This document shows, one piece after another, positions 1-11,431 of a stretch of 64,000 nt of DNA. The notes below the pieces were generated by a model. The model searched no databases. It saw only the letters and a program-made list of their open reading frames with translations, and was not told the DNA's origin. Position 1 is the first letter of the stretch. Each line of letters opens with the position of its first letter. The position numbers and the translations under genes are program-made. The DNA is from Synaphobranchus kaupii (lineage: Eukaryota; Chordata; Actinopteri; Anguilliformes; Synaphobranchidae). The DNA is taken from contig CM056376.1 of assembly GCA_029718625.1 (NCBI GenBank), positions 80,558,541 through 80,622,540 on the forward strand, read 5' to 3'.

Positions 1-212
1 CCGTTATCAAGGCAAAGGGTGGCTACTTTGAAGAATCTAAAATATAAGACTTTTTTTTCTTTGTTTAACCCATTTTTGGTTTTTGCATAATTTAATTTGT
101 GTTATCTCATAGTTTTGATGTCTTTACTATTCCAAAATGTGGAAAATAGTAAAAATAACGGAAAAAAAACCTTCTATGAGTAGGTGTGTCCAAACTTTTG
201 ACTGGTACTGTA
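1..212 (+). mobile_element. Right end of a Tc1-like transposon, cut by the window edge
   Basis: Codons 3-44 read VIKAKGGYFEESKI followed by TAA at 45-47, which is the usual carboxyl end of fish Tc1 transposases (a DDE cut-and-paste enzyme acting in the nucleus). After about 130 AT-rich bases the element ends in the familiar Tc1 terminal repeat, with CCAAACTTTTGACTGGTACT at 190-209 and a TA target dinucleotide at 211-212. The rest of the element lies left of the window, so whether it is intact cannot be judged. Confidence 0.85.
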
Positions 213-217
213 CATAG

Positions 218-758
218 TGGTACCGCTTTACAATAATGGTACACTAATTAGCATTAATAAATACAGTATTAAACATTAATTAACAGTTAATGTGTTCGTT
301 AAGGTTTATGAATGTTAACTAAGATCAACAAATACATTAATAAATGGGTAATAAGGACTAAGGAGTTTCATTCGTGTTTTTGTTAATGTTACTAAAGGGT
401 GAACATCTTAATATTTCTGTTTCCCAACAAAATGCAAAAAAGTGGTAACAAAATAGTTTATCATGGATGTGAATGATTTGTCAGTGTAATCTTTGTAAAC
501 CCCGCCCCGTCCAAAAACATCATGATGCCACTGCTGGCAAAATGAACACAACCTATAAACCAATAGCCTGAAAGCAATATGGCAACTCTTTTGTTTCAAA
601 TGGTTTGTGGACTTTTTTTAGTGTATGACTTACTTGTTGCTATCTAATCTTTACTTACCATTTATTAATGTATTTGTTGATCTTAGTTAACATTCATAAA
701 CTTTAATAAACACATTAATTAATGTTAATTAGTGTACCCTTATTGTAAAGTGTTACCA
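218..758. mobile_element. Non-autonomous inverted-repeat element (MITE-like), 541 bp
   Basis: The left arm, about 218-349, and the right arm, about 660-758, are inverted copies of each other. The ends read TGGTACCGCTTTACAATAA on the left and TTATTGTAAAGTGTTACCA on the right. Both arms contain the stretch for TTAACTAAGATCAACAAATA. The 300-bp core has no convincing reading frame. Ends of the form TGGTAACACTTTACAATAA are common in fish genomes. I could not fix a target-site duplication, so the superfamily is left open. Confidence 0.7.
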
Positions 759-2318
759 TATACAGTGTACATATGCATGCATGCATGTTCATGTAAAAAT
801 GATACGAGTGAGTGTTTGTTTCTATGAAAAGCTCCACTGTCTAATGTGCACTGGAGAGAGTGTAGCGAGCAGCTCTGAGAAATGGCTAGGGGGCATTTAG
901 GTCATCTGTGAATTGTAGCTCGTAATTGTCTCTCTCACTTTGACACATATACTGCAGGACAATACAAACACTGTGGCTAAAAATAAAAGCATTTAAATAA
1001 TAAAATACATGCATGGCTCCCATAAAAAATGCCGTTATTTTTATGCATTTTTTACACTGTCCTACCCACAATTCCCTTCACGCATGAAGCCAATTAATGC
1101 TGCCCAATGGTGGCCAATGGCATTTGACCCCTGGAATCCTTCCCCTGTGAGCTGTCATCAAAGTCTGCACCTGCGGTTTGGTATCACTCGATTGGTCTTG
1201 AGTAGGGCCCATTTCATTCCTTCTCCAACAGAGGGCGCCGTCTGTACCACAGCCCACAATGTTGTATATTTTAAATCTTAAGGAACCAGCAGAGGTAGCT
1301 GTTTGGACCAATCTTAACCTTCACCTTCCACCAACAGAGTCAGTGGGGCAGTGTTCACTGTGTCTAATTAAAATTAAGCATGCAAATGAGGCCAATGAAT
1401 GAGGAAAACTATCACTACAAGATATTGCTAGCCAATGAGTTCCAGTGGGTGTCTACACATCAGTATTCCACTCCCAGAAAGGCCTATCAACAGTCAGGCA
1501 GATAATCACGCCTATCTAGACAGGGAGTCACGTCCTCTGTAATGTCACGTCCGAGACCAGCGTTTGATCGGCACCTCCCGCGGTGCCTAATCAATGATGC
1601 ATCCTGGGAGAATGGAGAAAAGTCCCCCAGATCAGACGCAGCCTTTAAAAGGTATCGATTAAGACATACTGCCAGATCCGTCAGAAATGCTCGATGGACA
1701 GAGAAAACACTTAAGTCCCAAGTTCCTCAATTTAAGCTAAAAAAAAAACTACTGAATCAAGGAAAACTGAGGATGACAAACTGAGGTGTCATCAACAATA
1801 ATACCACTTAATAATATTCCTTAATTATATTATAAATTTCTTATTAATAAGTAAAAATGTAGTAGGTAGTAACCATGAGCCTTAGCTGCAATTATTTAAG
1901 TATTTAAAAGTGAATCACTAGGAAAGTGTTTACCTGCATACACCTGCTCTGGCAAAGAAACTGTGTATGTTTGTTGGTGGGGTGGGGGTGGGGGTGGTGG
2001 TAGTCTAGTCGTACAGTCCAAGACTGCATGTACTCTGCTGCAAGGCTTTTCTTCATTACGACAATCTGTGTGAGCGATCAATACTAGTATCTCATTACTG
2101 TCTAGCTGAGACGAGAAGCTCTGTGATGGGCGTCTCTGGGACTGAATGCCCAATAGCAACAATCTATGCCAACAGACTGGCTGTTCCTGCTCCCTTTATA
2201 TTCTCAGGGCCAAGCACCATTAAAAGGCATTATTCTACAGGACTAGAATATTAACATTATTCTACAGGAAAAAATAGAACCCAGGTCAAATGTCTGGCTG
2301 GACACTTGTATATATTAG
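759..2318. other. Unassigned non-coding sequence
   Basis: No supported gene. Short frames here have no recognisable motif. The piece holds an ATGCATGC run near 774-786, several CCAAT words at 1100-1130, an ATGCAAAT octamer with nearby TAATTA at 1365-1390, and a G/T-rich tract near 1975-2000. These are common words and are not proof of regulatory function. Confidence 0.4.
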
Positions 2319-2415
2319 ACCACAAGGGCTGCTTATCCGTAGTTCAGGAGGGCTACAGTGGCCAAAGACCTTTGTTTCAACAAGGCACTTCACCATCTAA
2401 TTCACCTAATAAGCC
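2319..2415 (+). repeat. Possible SINE fragment
   Basis: The piece ends with CAACAAGGCACTTCACC, which resembles the GCAAGGCACTTAACC block of fish tRNA-derived SINEs, seen much more clearly at 22243-22435. The tRNA-like head is not convincing here, so the call is weak. Confidence 0.3.
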
Positions 2416-3940
2416 ATGACTGTAAAATTTTAGTTATTTCCTGGTTCTAGGATTGGTTAATGGTTTATAGTGACAGGGAAACCCTGCTGGCCGCGATATA
2501 AAAGCCAGCTCAGTGTAGGCTGGGCACTTGAGCTGTGGAAGTGTGAGGAATGGAGAGTACACGAGGAACAGCTTTTCTAAGGCTGTGTCTGTAAATAGTA
2601 AATAGGGAGGGAGAGGGGGGAAAGGCCCTGTTTGGCCCCAGGCCGTTTTACTACCCGAGCTGAGTGCTTGATACGGTATGAGCTGAGCTATTCAGAGAGA
2701 GGCAGTGAGAGGCATGTGACTTGCCATTTGTTGACATAATCTCTCTCTCTCTCTCTCTCACTCTCTCTTTCTCTTTCTGTCATTGTCTCCTTTCTCTCTC
2801 TCCGTCCATCAGACTAGGTGGAATTATCTCAAAAGTATAATAACAGACATGACAGAATTCATAGACCTGTACTTGCAGGTGCAAATTTCTTTGCTTGATT
2901 CAGAAAGGTTCTTTGCGGAACATTCTCCGAATTAGTGCTTGAAAAGTATGACTTCGTTTGGAATGAAAGGAAGCTGCTCACTGACGGCTGAAGGCTTAGG
3001 GCTTACCTATAAATTAGGTAAGAGAGGACCGTGAAGCCAGGAGAAGCTGGAACTGAGAACTGTAGGTGTCTTTTTTAGAGTCTGTTCGACATGTGCGAAT
3101 GTGTTTAATGAGGGACGTGACAGCTGAGAGGTCTGAGCCTTTCACAATCTCGGCCGAATGTGCTCATGTTGGTCCTCCAAAGAAACCCACGCATCTCGTT
3201 TTGAGCAGGATTTTCAGCCTGCATGAAACACTGCGGACAAAACGGCTGTGTCTCAAATGGCTGGCGACAGCGAGCGGCGAGCACGGCGACATTTCCAGCA
3301 TATGAAAAAAAAAAATTTAATGAGAGAGACAAAAATTCCTCCGTGACGGAGTCGCTCTCTGACCTCCAGGCAGGTCGCCTGTGTCTGAGGCATCGCCGGT
3401 GACCACCGTCACTTCGATCCGCGCCGCGAGATGTGTCGTGAAAGGGGGGAGGGAGGGGGGATTGTGCGGGGGAGGTTTGTCCTTCACGAGTGGAGTTGCG
3501 GGAGTGGGGGAGGTGGGGAGAGCCAGAATCAGGATGAGCTAAAAGGCTAGAACACTACTGCTTCTCTGGGTCCTCTCCCCGCAGTGACGATGTGCCAACG
3601 AAGAGCAAGCCACCTGCCACTTATCCACTGAATTGGAACGCTTTCCTCTGTAGAAGCACGCCCGTAAATCGCTGATGTGACCTCCTTTTCACCAGCTGTA
3701 ACTGTGACGAGACTGGAGACGTGGAGGGGAAAGCAGAGAGGTGATACTCATCCTCCCTCGTCTTCCGACAATGAACACCTTATAATCATTTGACATGAAA
3801 GCCATTTGTTCCAAATGCAACAATCACCGCATTCTTTTCTGTGTCAAAGAGCAACTACATTGGGCACAGTAAGTCAAAACCCATCATAACTATAATAATT
3901 TGATTTGAATAAATGCATTAATAAGTCATGGTCTGCAACC
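2416..3940. other. Unassigned sequence with CT-rich and GC-rich stretches
   Basis: A CT microsatellite with interruptions covers about 2742-2805. A TATAAAAG word at 2498 precedes a purine-rich stretch, and 3340-3560 is GC-rich with several CpG. Nothing codes for a recognisable protein. Since the liprin gene runs on the minus strand, this is expected to be intron. Confidence 0.4.
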
Positions 3941-3942
3941 CA

Positions 3943-4055
3943 CAGCAGCATTGTATAACGGTAAGGAAGTTCTGAATCCGGGAAGTGCGGGTTTGAATCC
4001 CTTTTGTGACATTGCTGATCACTCTGTTAGCAAGGCACATTTCCCCAATTTAAAA
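3943..4055 (+). repeat. tRNA-headed SINE fragment
   Basis: The head has a plausible RNA polymerase III B box, GGGTTTGAATCCC, near 3989-4001, preceded by AGCAGCATTGTATAACGG. The following TTAGCAAGGCACATTTCCCC matches the post-tRNA block of fish SINEs. The conserved LINE-type 3' tail is missing, so the copy is truncated. Confidence 0.5.
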
Positions 4056-5424
4056 AGTTGTTTTCCAAAGAGGCTACAGAGCTTAAAAGATGGATTAGAT
4101 GTATAATCATTAATCCTGTCAGTCAAGATAAGTGCTTCAGCTTACTAATTAAACAATGTAATAACCGGTGTTACAAATTCAATTATAAGAGAAGAGGATT
4201 AAGTTCAGCCTGTTTTCTTGTTATATTTTTGAAAGTACTGACAGTAACAGAACTGGGCTAATATAAATGGCCTAAAAATCAAAGGATGCCTTCCAACGTC
4301 ATGAATGCCAGCCTGCTATTTTCCCAGCTCCACATAGTGCTTCAGAAACAATCAGCATAGCAGTGATATCACGCGGGCTAATTAACAGTGCCAAGTTAAT
4401 TCATGGACTCATTTGGGTGTGAATAACATCGACAGAGGGATACAGATGGTGAAATGACATCTTATTTACAAGGGTTCAGTAGCATTAGCATGTCATCAGC
4501 ACATTGTCATTGCACACAGAAACCCACGCATCCTTCTCCGTTGAGTTTCACATTTAAAAAAAATCACGGGTCACAGTGAGTCATTTTAACAATAATTTTT
4601 TTTAAAAACTGTTCATGATTTCTTTCCAAAAGAGTAAATAGTAATGCACCCCCCCCCCCCCCCCAAACATTTCCATTTCTCAAGATTAAAAATTAATTTT
4701 TATGAGAACAGCCATCAACAAGTGCCTAAGGTTTTGGCAGTGGTCTTTCTCAAGGTCACCTCTCGTCACTGCCTGGTGAACTTCAGACCTGTTGGTATTT
4801 TTGTAAAGATTTTCGTAAAGTTTGAACATATGGAACGAGTATAAAAAAATGACATAGGAAGGCAGGCATACATAGGGATACACACACACACACACGCAAC
4901 ACTGCACAGAGAAACTTCAATGGTGGTTATATGGTGACATACCTCCAAGATGAAACAATAATCATTTATCCACTGCGAAATGTACAGACCTCAGGGTTAC
5001 CATATCAGCCTTTTCTCTCCATCAATGGATGGCCTGGAGTAACCTCAAAATAGAATCAACTAGGCCTCAAGCCCAAACTGAGATAAAATAAAATGTTCAG
5101 TGACCTTCTGCTAGCAGGTCGCAGAATAGCATTATATAGCATGCAAGACCAGGAGCCGCACTTAGCCTATAAAGTGTCTCCGAATAGGATAGCTGATTTA
5201 GGTTTCTGCCCCTATCCGAACCTTTCCATTACGAGCTATAAAGCAAAGCTGACTCTAGATCAGCACTCCTGCTCTGAGATGTTTTATAAATGCCGGAGCC
5301 AAAAAAACCCCCGTAAATAAAAAATAAAAAATTTGTCCTAGCTTTCAAACCAGTGTCAAAACGTGATTGGTCAAAGTTTGTAGGTGAAAAGACAAACGGG
5401 GCGGGGCTTTTGTGAGGCTCCTAC
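4056..5424. other. Presumed liprin-alpha intron, no gene seen
   Basis: AT-rich sequence with no coding signal. It contains a 16-base C run at 4649-4664 and a short CA repeat near 4878-4896. By the orientation of the exon at 5425-5679 this lies immediately downstream of its splice donor. I searched the reading frames for the next conserved liprin exon and saw none. Confidence 0.5.
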
Positions 5425-5679
5425 CTGCGGCAGGGCGGAGCTTAGCTGCCTCTGCAGTGAATCGCGGTCGTAGATGACGTCCTCCAAGTGCTGCTGGGTA
5501 AGACCCAGGCTCTCCTGTGTCTCGCGCAGTGTGTCCAGCAGACGGTCCCGCTCGTCCAGCATGTTGACCATCAGCTGTTCGAAGTGCGAGTCCGGGTCCG
5601 AGGCGCTGCTCTGGGAGCCTCGCTGGCTCAGGGCCGTGTCCTCACTGATGGTGGGCATCACCTCGCACATCATCTCTCC
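5425..5679 (-). CDS. ppfia2: Liprin-alpha, first coding exon (83 codons)
   Basis: Read on the minus strand, the frame starts at 5673 with MMCEVMPTIS and runs to LPQ at 5425. Liprin-alphas are presynaptic scaffolds that bind LAR-family receptor phosphatases, RIM and ELKS through amino-terminal coiled coils and carry three carboxyl SAM domains; only the amino end is in this exon. Conserved blocks are SQRGSQSS, DSHFEQLMVNMLDERDRLL and DVIYDRDSLQRQL. These are closer to PPFIA2 than to PPFIA1, 3 or 4, which differ in these blocks. The donor is CAG|GTAGGAG in phase 0 and the acceptor is CCCCATCCCCAG, six bases before the double ATG, so this is an internal exon with a little 5' untranslated sequence. 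Family is secure from the sequence; the paralogue number is inferred. The neighbouring exons are not in view. Confidence 0.9.
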
Positions 5680-6138
5680 CTGGGGATGGGGCAGGGATAC
5701 AGGGGGCATCAAGCAGGGTCAGAGGGTGCCAAGGGTCAAAGGTCCCCAAGGGGTAAATAATAATATATTTTTTTACAATGACTTTCTTCAAGTATGCAAA
5801 GCTATTTGTGTTTATTACTTTTGACTATTTTTATCAATGGAATCTATGGGATATGTCATGCCTGTATCATTGGCATTTTATTTAGGATGACCAGTGGAAG
5901 TGATATAATAAGTTAATGACATTTGTTAGGCTTATTTAACAGGACCGGTGGTTTTTAAAGGAACAGAATATCCCATATTGTACAGCACCAAGAATCCCAG
6001 TTGCCTAAGCTTAACTATACTTAAATATTAACTTGTAAATCATATTTATTTACCTTTATTCAGTTCTTGGAAACACATTGATGGATCAAAGCCCTCTTTT
6101 CAAAAGAGAACAATATGCGACATTAATTAAAACATTCA
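5680..6138. other. Upstream intron of the liprin gene, no feature seen
   Basis: On the minus strand this lies just before the exon acceptor, with a C/T-rich stretch at about 5680-5720. No upstream untranslated exon can be identified by reading. Confidence 0.4.
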
Positions 6139-6141
6139 CAA

Positions 6142-6640
6142 TTAAATGTAACCAGGTTCTTTATCAGATCCCTGCAAAGGGCCGATAGGAACCAAAGCAT
6201 TGAGCTTCAAAGACTGTTGCAATTCATTCCACATGTATGGTGCACAGTATCTCAAGGCAGTTTTCCTTAGTTCAGTATTAACTGCAGGCACCTGGAGCAG
6301 CAACCATTCCTGAGAACGAGTCTGATAAAGTCCAACTCTCCAAATAATAAGCCTGTGGAGATGACATTGTTTATGACGAATGGCCATATAAATGAACATA
6401 AGCCAATATTGCTCTCTTCTCACTTAAAGAAAGGGCCAACCCACGTTTTCATGCAAAATACAGTGATGGGCACCACCTGCATGTGCGTCACCTGTTATAA
6501 ACCTCAATGCCGAATGATAGACAGCATCTAATGGTCTTAGTGTAGAGAAGGTAGTATGTCCATAATCTAATGCAGAGAGAAAGGTTGCTTCCAGAAACCT
6601 CCATGACATGGGGAAAGAGGCTTGATGACATAGAGGCTTG
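6142..6640 (-). pseudogene. Decayed non-LTR retrotransposon, carboxyl end of the polymerase protein
   Basis: On the minus strand two frame segments can be read end to end. The first, to 6424, contains PLDAVYHSALRFITGDA and HHCILHENVGW. The second, 6142-6423, contains YQTRSQEWLLLQVP and MWNELQQSLKLNALVP. This series is typical of the region after the reverse transcriptase domain in fish LINEs. A stop codon sits between the segments and the polymerase core is absent, so it is a dead 5'-truncated copy. I cannot assign the clade; it is clearly different from the L2 copies further right. Confidence 0.65.
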
Positions 6641-7703
6641 AAAATAAATATGACCGAAGCATGCCACTCAGAAAATTCTTGAACATTTGGAACACTAAAA
6701 TTATGACAAAGCAAGTAGGTCTGTGCAACAGATTCATATTTTTCTGTACTTCAAAGGGAAAAATGTGCAATATTAAAATATAAATAGCACCATCCAAGGG
6801 AGGTATAGTTCTACAGGCCTCGAGACATCACATATACACTTCATTACACTTACCACAGGCCTTCTGAATCTTGATTTAACACTGCTTTATGGCGACAGTT
6901 TGATATATCTTGAAGCATTTTTCATTGACCTCCTTCAGTTCTATAAATAGGTATCAAATGCCCCATTACCATATTTCACTGTTATTCTTGTGTTTAAACC
7001 ATGTTATGGATTACTAATGACAAGACTTTCTCCACCTTATGGACCTTATGGAGCTCACAAAATGGTCATCAAAATAACATTGATCCAACCAGAAGAGTGC
7101 CTACTGAGCAATGGGGCGGGGAAACCCTTCCGAATTAAATGTCCCCTATCCCAGGACTGAAGTGCACATCACTGCACTAAAAACAAAAGGATCAATAGGA
7201 TGTGCCACTTGGGAGGCCCGAAATAATGGCATTTACACCAAAAGTACATTAGTACACAGAGCTGGTGGATGGAAAATTTTTCCACTACACATAGGTCATT
7301 TTTCTGTAACAAGGTGCACACTCGTGAGAAAAGACATTCAACAATTTAACCATTTCAAAGATCACCCCTAAAAAAATATGGGCGTAGGAAGTAGGGTTGC
7401 GGGGGGTGATTTAAATAAGAATAAAGTTAAATTGAATGAGTCTGAATGTGTCTCTCCATATATATGTCTATCCGTGTGGTCTACTAGTGTTACAGTAGCT
7501 TAGCCTACAGCTGCACAACCCCCCCCCCCCCAATGTTACATGGAAACTGGGCCAGACACAGGCTGGTACAGCCCCCCCCCCCCCTTTCACACCCCCCTGT
7601 CCTCAAATACATCTGCAACCCCTGGTCAAATATACTTCCTACGTCCCTGCCTCAAAAGTTTCGTTGGAAGGAGATCTCGAATCTCAGGAGCCCCATTGAA
7701 AGA
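6641..7703. other. Unassigned sequence with two poly-C tracts
   Basis: No supported gene. Two 13-base C runs lie at 7519-7531 and 7572-7584. The sequence ends at the target site of the Gypsy element. Confidence 0.4.
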
Positions 7704-7708
7704 GTACC

Positions 7709-8634
7709 TGTTATGCTCTCACTCCCGTCCTTTTTGTGCCCTGTGTTTTACCTGTTCCCTCTCGTATCGTGTTTGTAATCCTGTTTGTTTCCCTCGTGCT
7801 GCAGACTGGGCGTGGTTTTCCCTTTCGTGTCACTCTGTTCACCACTTCCGCCTATTCCTTCCCTCCTTTCCGCATGCATTCCGCACACTCCCCACTCCAT
7901 TAATCACTCACGCATACATTTGTATACGGCACCTAATTGATACCTGTTAACATTTGTATTTAGTCACCCGGTGTTCTTTGTCCTGTGCCAGTTCGTTAAG
8001 TCTCTTTGTGGTAACTCTCTGGTCGTGTCTCGTGAATACATTGTATCTAGTCCTGTCTTGCCTGACTTAAAAGCCTCGTCTTGTATTCAGCGTTTACTCG
8101 CTAGTCCTGCCCTGTCTGGTTTTGATCAGCTCTCGCCAGGAACGGCGTCACCACGCTGTTCATCCGGTCCTGCCTCGCTGTACTAACTGTTCTGCTCTAG
8201 TCTACCAGCCTGCAGCTGTGTGTGTGTATCCTGCCGCTGTGGTTGCATCCAGCCGGTGCTCCAGCTCAGCTACCCTGCAGCTTAGCGTACCTCCTGCGTG
8301 TGCTGCTGCTTTCGCCAACCAGCTGCTGGGTGTGTATCCAGCCGGTGCCCCAGCCCTGCTCCCTGCAGCTGTTTGTGCCATTCCACTCTGCCCTGTCTCC
8401 CGCTCCCCGCTCCTCCTCTGCTCAACCAGCCCGGATTCCTGTCACCATCCTGTCCCTGGCCTCTCCCGCTCCCGCTATCCCCTGCCTCGTCCATTCCTGG
8501 TTGTCTGTCTTGTTAATTATCTCCCTATGCTTCCGGAGGGATTCTGGGCGAAGCAATAAATTATTTGAAGTATCTCTGAAACTTCCTGTGTGTGAGTCGT
8601 GCATTTGGGTTCAGTTCATACTCGGAACGTAACA
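7709..8634 (+). repeat. 5' LTR of the Gypsy element
   Basis: It begins TGTTATGCTC and ends CGGAACGTAACA. Positions 7953-8634 are almost identical to the right LTR at 10749-11426. The polyadenylation-like word AATAAATTA occurs at 8554-8562 and again in the other copy. The first 244 bases have no counterpart at the right end. Confidence 0.88.
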
Positions 8635-8652
8635 GAACAAAGCTGTTCAGCT

Positions 8653-9668
8653 ATGGACCCAGCCGACTCGGATCAGATCCATCACGCCCTCGCCTGCCAG
8701 AATGCTGTCATCGATCAACAGAGCCACCGCCTGGAAGATGTCCAGGAGACTCTGAAGAATCTCTCGGACTAAGTGAGTCAGATGGGTTCGATGATGGCAG
8801 TTGGCAGTTCACCTCCCTCTTCCGAGGGCCAGATGGCAGTTCACCTCCCTCTTCCGAGGGCCCATGCCAGTCCTGCACCACCTGCCCCGGAGCTGCAGCC
8901 TGCAGCGTCACCGCCGCTCTCTGGCAGGGAACCACGTGTGCAACACCCTGAGCGTTACCTGGGGGACCTGGGAAAGTGCCGTGAGTGCCTTCTCCAGTGT
9001 GACATCGTGTTCCGCATCCAGCCTGCCTCCTACACCACGGATTCAAGCAAAATCGCTTTTGTGATGAGCAGTTTGGGAGGGAGTGCCCGGGAGTGGGCTA
9101 CTACACTGTGGGAGAGTCAATCACCCGCTTGTTTTCACTTCTCCTCCTTCATTGCTGAAATGCGTCGGGCGTTCAACCATCCGGTCTGCGGACGGGACGC
9201 CACCCAGCGCCTACTCCAGATACGCCAGGGCAACCACAGCGTTGCGGAGAGTTCCGTACCTTGGCAGCGGAAGCAGGATGGAATGACACCGCCCTTCAGG
9301 GGTCCTTCTTGCAAGCTCTGAGCAAGGAACTAAAGGATCAGCTGGCAACCCGCAAAGAGTCCAGTTCGCTGAATAGCCTCATCAGCCTCGCCATCTCCAT
9401 TGACAACCGGCTCCGGGCCCGGGCCCGGGAGAGGAGGAAGGGCCAGCCGTATACCTCGTTTAGCGCATCCCGCGCCCGTACATGCTCGCCTTCCGGCAAA
9501 CCATCCACCTCCACATTTGACCAATCGGAGGGAGAACCCATGCAATTGGGGAAAGTGTCCATTGATGCTGAGGAGCGGCGCCAGAGAATTCGCACCAATT
9601 CCTGTCTGTACTGTGGCAATCACCTAGCCTCTTGTCCGATTCTCCCAAAAGGCGTGGCTCGCCAGTAA
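8653..9668 (+). pseudogene. Gypsy gag (capsid and nucleocapsid), broken
   Basis: The frame starts with MDPADSDQIHHAL at 8653 and hits TAA at 8770-8772. It continues in frame through HPERYLGDLGKCRECLLQCD, FVMSSLGGSAREWA and FNHPVCGRDATQRLL, blocks of the Gypsy capsid fold that packages the element RNA. A frameshift near 9250 moves it to the frame with AAEAGWNDTALQGSFLQALS and IDNRLRARARER. The zinc knuckle near 9603-9640 keeps CLYCG and a later H and C, but the spacing is shortened. A tandem copy of about 30 bases lies at about 8803-8864. With a stop, a frameshift and a damaged knuckle the gene is dead. Confidence 0.85.
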
Positions 9669-9739
9669 GACTGGGCGTACTGGCGAGCCCTATCTCCACC
9701 ATTCACTCCACTCAGAACCGGGTTGAACTGAAGGCAACC

Positions 9740-9990
9740 CTTTTGTGGAATACTCAAGTTGCGTAGTTGCTGGCGCTGGTCGACTCGGGAGCCGACACCA
9801 ACTGCATTGATTCCAATTTTGTCAAAAAGACCGGGATTCCGGTGGAACTGCTGTCTGCCCCTATCACTGCACTCGCCTGGACGGAAGAGTGCTGGGTCGA
9901 GTCACACACTCTGCCATCCCTCTCCAACTCGTGCTGTCTGGAAATCATCGAGAGGAAATCCAACTCTACCTAATTAATTCTACTCAGTCT
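9740..9990 (+). pseudogene. Gypsy retropepsin-like protease fragment
   Basis: The segment from 9767 reads [14 protein letters not shown], where D-S-G-A is the active-site loop of retroviral-type aspartic proteases that cleave the gag-pol precursor. About 50 further codons follow before a stop near 9973. It lies in the expected place between gag and reverse transcriptase but is cut off from both by stops and frame changes. Confidence 0.75.
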
Positions 9991-10185
9991 CCTCTGGTGC
10001 TCGGCCAAACCTGGCTGCGTACTCATAATCCGCACATCAACTGGCGTACTGCACAAGTGCAGGATTGGAGTTCACACTGCTTGGCTAACTGCCTCCGCTC
10101 GGCCCTACCACCATCTGGGGCTGGCAGGGCCTCCCATAACACTCCCGAACCAGACCTATCCTGTGTACCTCTTCAGTATCATGAC

Positions 10186-10748
10186 GTGTCACAAGTTTTC
10201 AGTAAATCTCGTGCTGTGTCTTTGCCTCCCCATAGGCCCTATGACTGCTGCATTGACCTACTGGCTGGTGCGAAAATAATCAGGTATTATTCGTCCCTCT
10301 TCGTCACTGGTGGGGGCGGGGTTTTTCTTAGTGGCAAAGAAAGACGATTCGCTCCGACCGTGCATCGACTACCGAGGCCTGAATGATATTACTGTACATA
10401 ACAAATACCCTCTGCCGTTGATTAATTCTGCTTTTGAACCCCTACATGATTCCACTGTGTTTACGAAACTGGATCTCCACAACGCCTACCACCTTGTCCG
10501 TATCCGTGAGGGGGATGAATGGAAGACGGCGTTTAACACCCCCCTCGGACACTTTGAATACCTGGTGGTCCCGTTCGGTTTGACTAACGCGCCAGCGGTG
10601 TTCCAGTCCATTGTTAATGACGTGCTGCGAGATCTCCTGGGTCGGTCAGTGTTTGTATATATCGACGATATATTAATCTTTTCTAAAAATCCCCAGGAGC
10701 ATGTACTCCATGTCTGTCAGGTTCTCCAAAGACTCCTGGAGAAAACTG
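10186..10748 (+). pseudogene. Gypsy reverse transcriptase, amino-terminal part
   Basis: Two frames cover it. The earlier carries [16 protein letters not shown], and after a shift near 10315 the frame continues with [47 protein letters not shown] and the catalytic box YIDDILIFS near 10657-10683. These match fingers and palm of a Ty3/Gypsy polymerase that copies element RNA into DNA. The frame runs straight into right-LTR sequence at about 10749, so the thumb, RNase H and integrase have been deleted. Confidence 0.9.
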
Positions 10749-11426
10749 TTTGTATTTAGTCACCTGGTGTTCTTTGTCCTGTGCCAGTTCGTTAAGTCTC
10801 TTTGTGGTAACTCTCTGGTCATGACTCGTGGATACATTGTATCTAGTCCTGTCTTGTCTGACTTAAAAACCTCGTCTTGTATTCAGCGTTTACTCGCTAG
10901 TCCTGCCCTGTCTGGTTTTGATCACCTCTCGCCAGGAACGGCGTCACCACGCTGTTCATCCAGTCCTGCCTCGCTGTACTAACTCTGTTCTGCTCTAGTC
11001 TACCAGCCTGCAGCTGTGTGTGTGTATCCTGCCGCTGTGGTTGCATCCAGCCGGTGCTCCAGCTCAGCTACCCTGCAGCTTAGCGTACCTCCTGCGTGTG
11101 CTGCTGCTTTCGCCAACCAGCTGCTAGGTGTGCATCCAGCCGGTGCCCCAGCCCTGCTCCCTGCAGCTGTTCATGCCATTCCACTCTGCCCTATCTCCCG
11201 CTCCTCCTCTGCTCAACCAGCCCGGATTCCTGTCGCCATCCAGTCCCTGGCCTCTCGCGCTCCCGCTCATCCCCTGCCTCGTCCATTCCTGGTTGTCTGT
11301 CTTGTTAATTATCTCCCTATGCTTCCGGAGGGATTCTGGGCGAAGCAATAAATTATTTGAAGTATCTCTGAAACTTCCTGTGTGTGAGTCGTGCATTTGG
11401 GTCCAGTTCATACTCGGAACGTAACA
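10749..11426 (+). repeat. 3' LTR of the Gypsy element, missing its first 244 bp
   Basis: It matches 7953-8634 of the left LTR, starting at TTTGTATTTAGTCACC and ending at CGTAACA. The start of the LTR (counterpart of 7709-7952) is gone and the join falls directly after reverse transcriptase codons, so one deletion removed the end of pol and the start of this LTR. Confidence 0.88.
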
Positions 11427-11431
11427 GTACC

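Larger units (their letters stand above)
7709..11426 (+). mobile_element. Ty3/Gypsy LTR retrotransposon, internally deleted
   Basis: The element is flanked by the 5-bp duplication GTACC at 7704-7708 and 11427-11431. It starts TGTTATGC and ends CGTAACA, the TG...CA pattern of LTRs. It has a 926-bp left LTR, a decayed gag, a protease fragment, part of reverse transcriptase, then a shortened right LTR. RNase H, the rest of reverse transcriptase and integrase are missing. The gag resembles the vertebrate sushi-like chromoviral group (inference from the gag blocks). It cannot move on its own. Confidence 0.9.

Noticed and set aside
3340..3560. CpG island promoter for a gene
   Set aside because: GC-rich with some CpG but no first exon or transcript signal; expected to be liprin intron by the exon's orientation.
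5474..5824. Plus-strand frames of 90-116 codons
   Set aside because: They are shadows of the liprin exon on the opposite strand.
8122..8632. Several frames of 70-145 codons in 7.5-8.6 kb and 11.0-11.4 kb as genes
   Set aside because: They lie inside the two LTRs and recur in both, so they are LTR sequence that happens to be open.
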